Below are positions 36,901 to 49,828 of a stretch of 64,000 nt of DNA, one piece after another (position 1 is the first letter of the stretch; each line of letters opens with the position of its first letter). The position numbers were made by a program, and so were the translations under genes. The DNA lies in NCBI RefSeq assembly GCF_019703515.2, contig NC_059347.1, positions 22,194,501 through 22,258,500 of the forward strand, in the 5' to 3' direction. Below the pieces are notes generated by a model. The model was not told the DNA's origin. It saw nothing but the letters and a program-made list of their open reading frames with translations, and searched no databases. The DNA comes from Myxocyprinus asiaticus (taxonomy: Eukaryota > Chordata > Actinopteri > Cypriniformes > Catostomidae).

Positions 36901-39900
36901 AGCTGTACTTGTATCCATAGAAAATAGCTGCCCAGAAACATTATGAACATGACTACTGAGTGACCTGCCTTGCCTTAAAGGGACTTTGGTTCTACAAAGG
37001 AACTCCCACTTCTTGCATGCTTGTTTAATATATATTGCTTGGTGAAATATATATATTTTTTTTTTTTGTTGTGATTTATTAAATATTTTTGGGGCATTTG
37101 ATAATGCTTTCAGCTACCAGTAAGAGTGTACCCTGCTAAAAAATAAAAATAAATAAATAAATAAAAGATTAACCAGCCTAAAATAGTTATCTGGTTTTAG
37201 TTGGATTAAGCTTGTCTAGGTGGTCTCCCAGTGTGGCCAAGCTGGTGCTAAGCTGGTTTAGCTGTTTGGCCAGCTTTTCTCGCATCTTGAGTGGATGACA
37301 AGTGCCCAAAAACCTCTAAAACCATCAAACAGAACAGTCTTATCAGACTGGGAGATCAGCTAAGACCAGGAAGCATCTTAGACTTGTTTAGGACTTTTTT
37401 TTCAGCAGGATAGTTCTCTCAGCTCGGTTTAACATTTTACCATGTCTAAATCCATTCAGCAGAATTCTGCAGATATTACCCTAAAATCAGTACAGAAATT
37501 ATGAAAACGTTTGCAGATTCTGTCTAGGCCTGAGCATCAGGAAACTGTAATATGAGAGAGTCTTGAATATTTGAGAAATTGAGATAGATCAGGTTACTTC
37601 AAGTGATAAATTAGGCTCTTCATGAGTACTGATTAATTGAATAGTTCACTCAAATGGTTTACAGAAAACAAATGCCTTACTTGTTTGAGCATAATAACTG
37701 TTCTTGTTGCAGAAACACAAGCAATTCCCAAAAGGCAGTTCAAATCAATTGAACAAATTATGCTCTTCAGTGATGAGGCTGGAATGGAAATAATTAAAAT
37801 CGACATTAATGAGAGCCACACCTGAAACATGGGATATGTGAGGAAGGTTTCCAGCATCCTCCCCTCACAGGCAGCGTTGGACTCATACTGCTTTAGGAGT
37901 TTGTCAAAGTCCCGGTTTTGCTTACAGTTGGCCAGAACCTGAAGACTATACTGATGGTTCCTCACAAACTCCTGATAGATGTTCAGCATTGGCAGCAAGA
38001 TATCAAAGAGATCAGCTAGAAAGAAGAAAACATTAACAATGTCTTTTATTCACAGCGGTGCTTGAGAATGCTTATCTGGGGTTTAAGGTTCAGATGTTGG
38101 CGGGTTTTTTGTCTGCTTCCCATTGTTGCAGAAGTGTGGTTGTGTGTATACAGGGAGATAGGAGAAAGACAGACGTCACTGATGGTGTTTGATTGAGATG
38201 CTGTGCGTCAGCGGAAATGACTTGCCTTGATGTTAGCGTCACCATGCAATGTGCTGTCTTTATTGGTAAGGAGTGCTAAATAGCTTTTTCCTGAGTGCAG
38301 TAATTAGCTTTCTGAGAGATAAAACGTAATGGTGATAACATACCTAGGACCAGTGTGGGCCAGTTCGCTATCCTCGCCTTCAAGCCTTGATGGAATATTT
38401 CATGAAGAAACATGATTGTCTCACTGAGGACAAAAAAAAGTAAATATCAATACAACGTTGCATTCTAAAGAGCAGTTCACACAGGATGCGTTCTTGCGTT
38501 CAAATAGTGAAATAAAGCACAGCAGAATGGAAGAGAATGGAGTGGTCTCGAGATGGATCTTGACATGGCGTCTTGAAAACAAAGACACTTATGGTGCATG
38601 ATGTAAAACAGCGAGACGGACACAATGGCCAAATGCATGTGTACTTAGAACAAAAATAAAAAAATTAGGTAAAGTTTGTCAATACAGATTTCATGTTAGC
38701 TTGACAAAGCCTTGTTAATATAGTTTTAAATGGTTGAAGTTAAATGGTTCTAAAGGCCTTACAGTTAAACAGACAGACAGAAAGTCAGAGAGACAAACAG
38801 ACCTGTTCTGGCTGGTGTTCTGGCTGGTTGCTAGGCATTGCTAGGGTGTTCTGGCTGGTTGCTAGGTGCTGCTGGGGTGTTCTGGCTGGTTGTTAAGAGT
38901 GTTGCTCAATGTAAGTCAATGTAAGTCTATGTGATTTTGGGAATTTTGGAAAGTCCATTATGAGACAAACGTACGTATAGTCAGTTAGAAAAAACATAGC
39001 AACCCAAGTCAGAACTCTCTGAAGGTCTGTGCCAAGTTTGGTGGATGTAGCCTGAAAGCTCTAGGAGGAGTTACAATTGATAATTTTGGTCTTGGTAAGA
39101 ATGCATTCCGTGTGAACAGGCCCTAAATGATGTGTTAAAAAATATCACAAAAATAATTGAAATAATTGTGTTGGTGAAGCAGGCAAACAGAACAGTCTAA
39201 ACAGACTCCAGACTGCACACAAACTGTCGAAACACTCCAGTAATTATGCAACAAACCCTGACCCTGGTTGAGCCAGGTTAGAGATTCTCATGTATTTATT
39301 TTTTGAGAGTATGGATTTCAATGCCAGTCCAATGCCACAACAAGACAAACGTATAGGTCATGAAACACACCTGTTAAGGAAGATGCTGCTGACATCATCA
39401 TGGCTTATGGGTGGTTTCTTGGAGCTGGCGGCCATTCTGAGAGGCCTCAGAAAACAGTTGACCAGGATGGAAAGCTGATGGACGTACTCTGTCTCAGCCT
39501 CCACCATGTTGAAGACAATCTGGTTCCTCTTCCTCATGCTCTCAGCGTGAGGAGAACAGATGTAGTCCTGCACAATAATCTTCCATTTTCTTCTACACAG
39601 CCAGCCTCGCATGAAACTCTGAACCTAGAAGTAGAAAGTACAGTATTTGTTGTACACTGTAAACAAAAAAAAAAAAAAAAAAGGTTTTGTCAGGTAACCA
39701 AAAAATTTGCTTAATATGGCAACATCTAAATTAACTGGTTTCATTCAAGTCAAAAATGTATCTGACTATCAGTCATTTTAATGGGTTACATCAAGTATAA
39801 ATCGATCCTCAAGGTAACAATTGCAGGTTACTACTTTTTGTCAGTGTACAGTGGTCTCAAAAAGTATTTGGACAAAAATTTCAAACTAAATATCAAACCA

Positions 39901-42900
39901 AATGGCATTTATTTTAAAGATGCCATAAGTACATTTTAGGTAAAACAATAATTGTATATCCAGTTTTTTTAATTGCCTTAGTACTATTTTCAAATGCAAA
40001 TGGCACATTTTCAAAATGTTTAGTACAAAACACCAATCTGATCACACTTGTAACAAAGCAAATCATTCTCATCAGGGTTGTACATGTTTCCTCTAATATA
40101 ATCAGTTTCAGAACACAAGATTATTGTGACATGTAATGAGAACATTTGGTTTACATGTAATCAACCAAACACAACAGAACGATCTTCTTTCAGTGTTGTC
40201 ATTTTATCAATCTGTTCATTCTTTAGCAAACAATTCAAGATACATGTTTCAAATGAACCTTTACAGTACTGTAAAGTTACATTAGGAAATAAACTTATAT
40301 TGCCTGACCAAATTGTCATTACTGTAAATTCATAAAGCCTGTAACATCAACCCAATGTTTAATCAAAAGATCAGTGAAGATACAGTATGATGCTGGAAGT
40401 TCTCTGTGAATTCTGACAGTACAGAGTATGCTGTTGTCAATACATGATACTGTAAGAATTGTGTAACAAGTACAGTATTGTATACTGTAATGTAATTTAC
40501 TGTACCATCATGTACCGTACTCTAACAGCATGAATGAACTGACAGTTTACCTATTCAGATTGGGTGAGCAATTACATTTACTATTAGTTTTTGGTGCAAT
40601 TTTCACAAGCAAGTGGTACATTTTCAAAACTCAGTACTAATCTCACAACAGATCATCAAAAATACACTTTTTTTTTCAAACATTTCAGCATATTTTCAAT
40701 TGTGTTAGTAAAAAACACAGTCACAAAGTATCCTTTTCACTACATATAATATGTGTTTCATCTATATCAACTATTCATTCACAGTAACTGCCTTTCATAA
40801 TCTTATCAATATCCAACTTTTGATTTGCATCTCTTATCATTCAGTTTTATACATTTGTCTATCATTTAATTCAACTGATCTTAATGTTTAATCAACGAAT
40901 CATTTATTATGTCCATAGATTTTCAACTGGTCTGATTGTTGTCTGATAATTTGTAAGTTACAAATTGCTGTAAGAGCTTTCAGTCAAGAAAGACCAATTA
41001 TATTACTAATTACTTTCATCCGATGATCACAATTAGATACCATATACATAAGTAGAACTGTGTGTGAGAATTTGCAATGTTCAAACATGGAGCAGGATAG
41101 ACTTGTAGAGAGAGGAAACCTGCATCGAAGAGGTGGTGGTGTTCCTCAACAAAGAGGTGGCCATGGGCCTAGACAAAGAGGTGGTGGTGTTCCTCAACAA
41201 AGAGGTAGTCTTCAGAGAAATGTAGGCAGAAGACAGCATACTGTCATCCCAAATGAAGTCCGGGCCATCATTGTTGAGAGGCTGCCAGGTTAGTTCAGCC
41301 TAACTTACAAAGGTCAACTGTCAGCTCTATCATCAGAACTTTTCACCAAGAAAACCGGTAAGTCTGCTACAGTAACTATTCACTATACTTTTACAATATA
41401 GTTCTGTAAATGGCATTACTGTATAGAAGAACAACATGTAATTGTCACAGTTTTATGTCATTTATAGTAGTAAAATATTGACAGCATACTGTTTTACTCT
41501 CAGAATTAACAGGAGACAACCTGGTGGTGGTCGCCCACGTGTTCTGACTGACCAGCAGAAGTTGGCTGTGGTGGAAATGGTCAGGGCAAGAAATGACATA
41601 CAGCTGTCTGAAATCAAGCAGGCTATCAAGGAGAGCAATGACACCTTTTCCAATGTGGCAACATTTAGCCTTCCAACTATTGCCCGCCTTTTGAAGCAGC
41701 ACCAGGTTTCTATGAAACAAATTTAACAGGTGCCTTTTGAGAGAAACAATGCCCGGGTGAAACAACTGCATTCAGAATATGTTCATGTACAACACTAAAT
41801 GGGTGTACTGTATGTTCAGCTTTTACTATATGTGATAGACATGCAATTTACAGTACTGTACTACAGACTAACAATGTCAACTATTATTTGTAAAAGAGCT
41901 AACCAAAGTATTATTTTAGAGGGTGATGGAGCTGGATGCTGCTGTGAATCATCACAAGTATATTTTTGTTGACGAGGCGGGTTTCAATCTGGCAAAAACC
42001 AGACGCCGTGGACGTAACCTTATTAGCCAATGGGCAACCATCCAAGTGCCTGGACAATGTGGGGGAAACATCTCAATGTGTGCGGCTATATCTGAAGATG
42101 GTGTGGTAGGTCGTAGACCAGTTCTTGGATCATACAACACTGAACACCTGATAGCTTTTCTAAATGAGCTTGAGCAGGCCTGTCAGGGTGAAGATGTCAT
42201 CTATGTTATTGTGTGGGACAATGTCAGTTTCCACCATGCAGAGCTGGTTCGGGAATGGTTTCAGGCACATCTTCGGTTCATGACCCTCTACCTTCCCCCA
42301 TACTCTCCTTTCCTCAACCCAGCTGAGGAATTCTTCTTTACATGGAGGTGGAAGGTGTATGATCGCCATCCCCATGAGCATGTCACCCTTCTTCAAGCCA
42401 TGGATGAAGCTTGCAATGATATAACTGCAGAGCAATGTCAAGCATGGATTCGTCATGCCAGAAGGTTTTTCCCACGGTGCCTGAACAATGAGGACATTCA
42501 CTGTGATGTTGATGAAAATGTATGGCCAAATGTTGAAGACCGGCTTGATGTTAATTCATATTTTGTGTATTTCAGATCTCCATTTACAGTTTTTTTTTTT
42601 TTCTCCACAATGCAACCACAGTATTGTTGTAAAAACTGTAAACTACTTTTGATGTGTTTTTTGATCATGTTGTATAAACATGTTTTTTTTTTTATTTTTT
42701 ATTATGGCTTTTGTCAGTTTGTTTGAACGTAAGTGTAACATCCATTGTGATGGCTGTGTATACATTTTTACAGTAAAGTAACATTCATTCAGCACCGAGG
42801 GTGATTTGAATCCTGTACCTTGTATTGTTTGCTACTGAATGAACTGACTGTTAAAAGTTCTAAGTTGAAATAAGATCTTACTGTTGTGTTTAGGTGATTA

Positions 42901-43918
42901 AACTAAATGTTCTCATTACATATCACGATGATCTTGTGTTTTGAAACCATGATTATGTGGAATAAAAACATGTGCAACTAGAATGAAAGCATGAGATCAG
43001 GTTTTGAAAGAATGACTAGCGGTATTACAAGTGTGACCAGTTTAAAGTTTTGTACTAAGAGTTTTGAAAATGAACCACTTGCTTGTGAAAATTGCACCAA
43101 ATCAATAAAAAAAAACTGTAGTCATTTGGCAGATGCTTTTATAGTAACCAAAGTGACTTACAAACAAGAGATACTCACAAATTTGTCACAGTCCTGTAAT
43201 TTACTTTACAATAGTTAAGCCTTTGTTTACTGAATCACATAGTGGACATTGATGACCCAGATGTCACTGGGCTCACCAGATCCTGCCCTCTTCCTCCTTC
43301 TGTTGCCTACCTCTGTAACCTCTCTGACTGGCCTCCAGTATACAAATTCACTCTTCCTTGCAGTCTGTTCTGCTCTATGTTGATAAATTGCAAATGCTCA
43401 TACACACACTCTGAATGCATAAGGTACATACTGTAAACAATAGTGGTTACGTTACGTATTATATTAATTGCCAATATTGTAACAAATTCATTATGTTCGG
43501 TTATGCTGTTCTGAATATGTGATTTACTGAAGATGTTGATATTTTACAAACATATAAAATAGTCAAACCAGTTGAAAATCTATAGATATACCAAATGATT
43601 CATTGATTAACCATTAAGATCATTTGGATGAAATAACACTCAAATGTGTTCAAACGAATGCGAACAGATGCAAATGAAAAGTTTGATGTTAATAGCATTA
43701 TGAAAGGCAGTTACTATCAATGAAAGGTGTATATATAGATGAAACACTTATTTGGTGAGGTGAAAATGTTACTTTGTGATTTTGTGATTTATACTTATTC
43801 AATTGAAAATATGCTGAAATGTTTGAAAAAACTGCATTTGCATCTGTTGTGATATAAGTACTAAGAGTTTTGAAAATAGTACCAAATCGAATATTTATAT
43901 ATCTATATATATATATCT

Positions 43919-43982
<64 letters not shown>

Positions 43983-46900
43983 TATACATATATATATGTA
44001 ATTACAATATATAAAAAAATTAAATAGACTGATATCTGCATTTTGTTCAAAATTAAACCAAAAGGCATTTGGACACTTTCTAGTGGTATATGTCCATAGT
44101 TAATGTGATAAACCCCCCAATAATCAAAACAAGCCATTACAACCCCCCCCCCCCCCTATTTATACCATGATCAGTGGCAATGTAAATGCTGCACACTGCA
44201 ACCCCCCTCAATGTTCAAGCCAAATTTACACCCTTGGATAAACTACATCTATGGTTGTGCTAAGGCACCTGTGTGAACCTGAGAGGAATTTACTTCATAC
44301 ATCTACTTAAAAAAAAAAAGTTAAGATAGTTCTGAGAAAAGGCCTAGATTCATTTGTTTGTAAATGCCAATTTGTTTAAGATTTTGTTATCTCATGCAAA
44401 ATACTTTTAGGGGGTACTGTATATACAGTACCAGTATTGGGTCCAAGTATCTAAGATTACTGTTTGATGAGAGAATGATAAAAATATGCAGAAAGGGGAA
44501 AACAAAATGATGAAAACCCTCAATCCAAACTTGAGATCTTCATTTCTTTAAAATCTCAAATGACAAAAATGTCTCCAACCTGGTAATGAGGTTCCATTAT
44601 TTACCTTTTTTATTTTCTTGATATCAGGGTCCTCTTCTTCCTGGTAGACATGGTAGGGACGCATTCTTTCCTTAGTTTTGTTCAAGGCTATAATCTGAAA
44701 GAGAGAGCAAGATACAATACCAAAAGTCTTTGCAAAAGGGAAATTAGTGGATGTGACTGTCAAAATGATTGGATGACAAATGGTTCCAGTGATTGTAATG
44801 TGATAAATCAGATAATTCTGGAGTATTTAGTGCTCACAATGTATAATCAGTGTGTCATAAATGTGGGTCATTGAGACGCTGTGTGGGTGCTGGCACATCA
44901 GATAACCATCTTAACTTCCTCTCCATGGCCAATTTCCTTCCTTCATTCAGTAGCCTCCATCAAAAAGCTCTCTCACCAAGCCTTTATCAGCCATTTACTT
45001 TGAATATAATTGGAGGGTAAATGCCCCATAGCGTATCTAGTGGTGACTGTGGTCTGCAGGCACAAGCCAAACACTTCAGTTCACTAAAGTGGTATTGTAT
45101 ACTCTGGATGCTAGGTTATATGGATGTTTGTCCTTTTTCTTTTTACAGTTTGTGAAGTGTTTGTTTGGAATAAATGACACAGTCCAATCTGAGTGGCTTC
45201 TTCACCACTTACGATGCCTAATTTTGCATTAAGAAGATGGTGATGATGTTGTCTTATTCTGGTTCTCCTGCCCTTCTCAAATCTCATTCCATGCATAATT
45301 AAATAGCATGGTTTTTGATGTTCTATTAAGTATAACATATCATTAAAAATAATACTGATGTTTTATTTGCTTAATAAAATGAAATACAACATAAAACACT
45401 CAAGAAAATTCTGCATTTACACAAAATTCACAGTATTTGTGAATATACTGGCTTTATGTTTACCATGAATATAAACCTTTTATATAATGCCAGGGAGTGA
45501 GTCAGTAGTTGTTGCTGTTGTTGTTGATGAAATGTATGATTTTCTTTAATTTCCTCCACATAAAATATTCACAATGCACAACGAGATTGAAAAGAGATGT
45601 TTTGCTTTAAAATAACAAAGAATTTCAATGATCACTAACAGGGTTCATAATTTATTCATAGAAGAGTATTACTAATATAACTGTGACACTCCATGAGTGC
45701 ATATTAAGATATAATTTTTCTTACACACCAAACCTGTATCCATGAAAAGAAATACTAATGCAAGGAAACCCACATAATGAATGTCTTAGAAAACTGCCTC
45801 TGAATTTGTATTAAGTTCAATAATTCAGACAGACAGCCAGACAGACAGACCGACAAACAGACAGACCGACAGATAGACAGTACTATGCACCTCCGCTCTG
45901 AACACAGAGCAATAAATATAATCAGTTTAATTAAGATTACACATATTCCTCTTTGCAGGGCAATGATTTACACCCTGAATCATGTGATTCTGACCCTGCA
46001 ATGTCAATAATGGGGCATAATTCTCGTCACCATGGTGACTGGGCCAATGGGGAGAATAATTCCCTGGTAGCACAACAAGGGAACACATTAGGTTCAGAAC
46101 ATGGGAGATGCTCCCAGACACAATGGCAGTGAATATGTTGCTGGTAACCTTAATCACAAATAGAAATATTACAGGCAGGGTTGTGAGGGTTACTTTTTAA
46201 ATGTATTCCACTACAGATTACAGAATACATGCTGTAAAATGTAATTTGTAACGTATTCTGTTAGATTACTCAAGGTCAGTAATGTATTCTAAATACTTTG
46301 GATTACTTCTTCAGCACTGGTAGATTTTTTCACTTGTTTTGACTATAAAAACTCTGCCAGTACAGTAAGACAAAATACACATGTTAAAAATACATTCTCT
46401 GAAAAACCTAAATATCTTATGCAGTGTTGTTTCTAAAACAAGATCAATCAAATTGATCTTGTTTTAAGGATTTTTAGATATTTTTACAGGAAAACAATAA
46501 AAAAATTATTATCAAGAATATAATTTTTGCCCTAATATCAAAGGTCTTAATAGAAAAAAAGAAAATATGATCCAACGTGAATTTTCTTGATAAAAAAATA
46601 TGATCGTGCCTGGTAACGTGCATGTAAAATGGCTAGAAATAGCATTTTAGCTTAGCGTAAAGCTGACAATTTACACAAGGTTTATTTCTATTTCTTCTGC
46701 TCCACACTATTTCTAGCCATTTTACATGCACATGTTACCAGCCATGATCATATTTTGTTATCAAGAAAATTCGCTTTAGATCATAATTTCTTTGTAATCT
46801 ACCTGTGCTGAAGAAGTAATCCAAAGTATTTAGAATACATTACTGACCTTGAGTAATCTAACAAAATATGTTACAAATTACATTTTACAGCATGTATTCT

Positions 46901-46990
46901 GTAATCTGTAGTGGAATACATTTCAAAAGTAACCCTCACAACCCTGTATATAAAATTGGGCTACCATATACAGTATAAAAGTAACCCTCT

Positions 46991-47050
<60 letters not shown>

Positions 47051-47667
47051 AGAGACTTTCCATGATCACTGATGGTCTGACACCATCAGCACTCGGATGC
47101 TTCACTGTGTGTGTATCACTCCACTTGTGTTCGTGCCGTTCTAAACTAGTGTAAGAGAAGTGCATATGTATTAAGAGCTACTGTTTGTCTTTTTTTTTTT
47201 TTTTACATTACATATGTTAGCCAGCAGGTGGTGGCAGATGATCATTTTTGTGTTGTAATATGAGCCAGTTGGTGAGGTAAAGTGAATCCGCGTCAGCCAG
47301 TGTTTACATACAGCACTCCATGATCGCTACTACACTACTAAAGCTAGGAAATAGTTTAAACGGCTTTAAAAGAACAACTTCAGCATTACGGCTCATCACA
47401 GCTGAGAGACACATCAGATTGATTGATTACACAACTCAAGACGCTTACCTCTTACCGGACTTTCCACGTTGGATACATACTGTTTAAAATGGCAGAGGAC
47501 ATTGCGGTTTCTATAGTGATCGACTCTTGCGCACCGGCTTCCGCGAAATAGAGAGGAATACCTCCACTTGGACGGCTATTTTACCACTGAGAAAGCTGAT
47601 CTTCAGAAAGCTGACAGCATCTCTGCTTGGGAGTGGCAACAGGTGATGCACACGCTCCGGCTCTCTT

Positions 47668-47731
<64 letters not shown>

Positions 47732-48040
47732 CCATACTTGTTTATCCAATAACTTGTTAGAAACAGCCGTGATACCAAATATTGGTTTGAACCAGCAACG
47801 ACAGATTCTGATCCGTTGCGTAATATAGTAGTTCCATGCACAAATGCATTTTTATGACCTTACTCAGTTTTTCCTAATTTTTTTTTAATTTACTTGTTCA
47901 CTGAACTGTTGTATTTAAGCAATATCACACTCGGAATCGTGCTATATGGCCCTAAATCAGCACTGCTGTGATTGCCTGCGGCCGAATCTCAGCAGTGCTG
48001 ATGTAGGGCCATATCGCACTCTTGCTTGTGTGATATTGCT

Positions 48041-48105
<65 letters not shown>

Positions 48106-48169
48106 TGAACCTAGAGTGGTTTACTGATTTATAAAATTGAGCCACCATATTCAGTATACAGTATATATT

Positions 48170-48205
<36 letters not shown>

Positions 48206-49773
48206 GTGGATATAAAAAGTCTACACATCCCTGTTAAAACAGCAGGTTTTGTGATGTAAAAAATTAAACAAAGATAAATCGTACCAGACTTTTTGCACCT
48301 TTAATGTAAAAATTACAACCTATGCAATGCCACTGAAAACCAAAGTGACACATTTCAGAGAAAAAATAAATAAAAACAAAAAACTTTATTGTGGCTGTAT
48401 TCAGAATCAACCAATCATCAAGCTCATGTGAAATAGTACACACCTGTCTTCACCTGAAGTGACTCTGATTAACTCCAAATAAATCTCAGCTCTTCTTGTA
48501 GTATTTTTCTGACATCTCCTTGGTTGCATGCTACTACAAGAGCCACGAGCCACAAAGAGCTTACAAATCATCAACGGGATCTCATTGTTGAAAGGTATCC
48601 CTCAGGTGAGTGCTACAAAAAAAATTCCAAGGCATTAGATATACCATGGAACACAGTGAAGACAGTGGAGAAAGTATGGCACAACAGTGACATTATCAAG
48701 AACAGGATGTCCCTCCAAAATTGATGAGAAGACAAAGAGAAAACTGGTCAGGGATGCTGTCAAGAGGCCTACAGCAACATTAAAGAAGCTGCAGCTCTTT
48801 CTGGCAAGTACTGGTTGCTCCCTACATGTGACAACTATCTCTCGTATTCTTCATCTGTCTGGGCTATGGGGCAGGGTGGCAAGACCAAGCCTTTTCTGAT
48901 GAGAAAAAAAATAAAATATCCAAGCCTGGCAAAAACATATATCCAGTCTCCCAAAACCACGTGGAAAAATGTGTTATGGTCTGATGAGACCAAGATTGAA
49001 CTTTCTGCCCAAAATTGTAAAAGGTATGTTTGGTGCAAAAACAACACAGCACATCATCAAAAGAACACCATACCCATGGTGAAGCATGGTGGCAGCATGG
49101 TACTTTGGGGCTGCTTTTCTTCAGCTGGAACTGGGGCTTTAGTGAAGGTGGAGGGAATCATGAATAGCTCCAAGTACTAGTCAATTTTGGCACAGAACCT
49201 TCTAGCGTCTGCTAGAAAGTTGAAAATGAAGAGATCTTTCACCTTTCAGCAAGACAATGATCCAAAGCACACATCCAAATCAACAAAAGAATGGCTTCAG
49301 CAAAAAAAGATTAATGTTTTGGAATGGCCCAGCCAGAGCCCAGGCCTGAATCCAATAGAAAATCTGTGGGGGGACCTGAAGAGTGCCGTACACATGATGC
49401 CCTCGCAATTTGACAGATCTGGAACATTTTTGCAAAGAAGAGTGGGAAAATATTCCCAAGTCAAGATGTGCCAAGCTAATAGACTCCTATCCAAACAGCC
49501 TGAGTGCTGTAATAAAATCAAAGGGTGCTTCAACTAAGTATTAGTTCAGGGATGTGTACACTTATGCAGTTAGGTTATTCAGTTTTTTGTGTTTTTTTTT
49601 TTCTCTCTCTCTCTCTCTCTCTGAAATGTGTCACTTTGGTTTTCAGTGGCATTGCATAGGTTGCAATTTTTACATTAAAGGTGCAAAAATTCTGATATGA
49701 TTTATCTTTGTTTAATTTTTTACATCACAAAACCTGCTGTTTTAACAGGGGTGTGTAGACTTTTTATATCCAC

Positions 49774-49828
<55 letters not shown>

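Noticed and set aside
44045..44088. Right-hand tip of the transposon starting at 39849
   Set aside because: The shared words (aaaccaaa-ggcattt, agtgg) are in direct rather than inverted orientation, so they do not form a terminal inverted repeat.
45828..45880. CRISPR-like regular repeats
   Set aside because: Simple (CAGA)n microsatellite without spacers, in a vertebrate genome.
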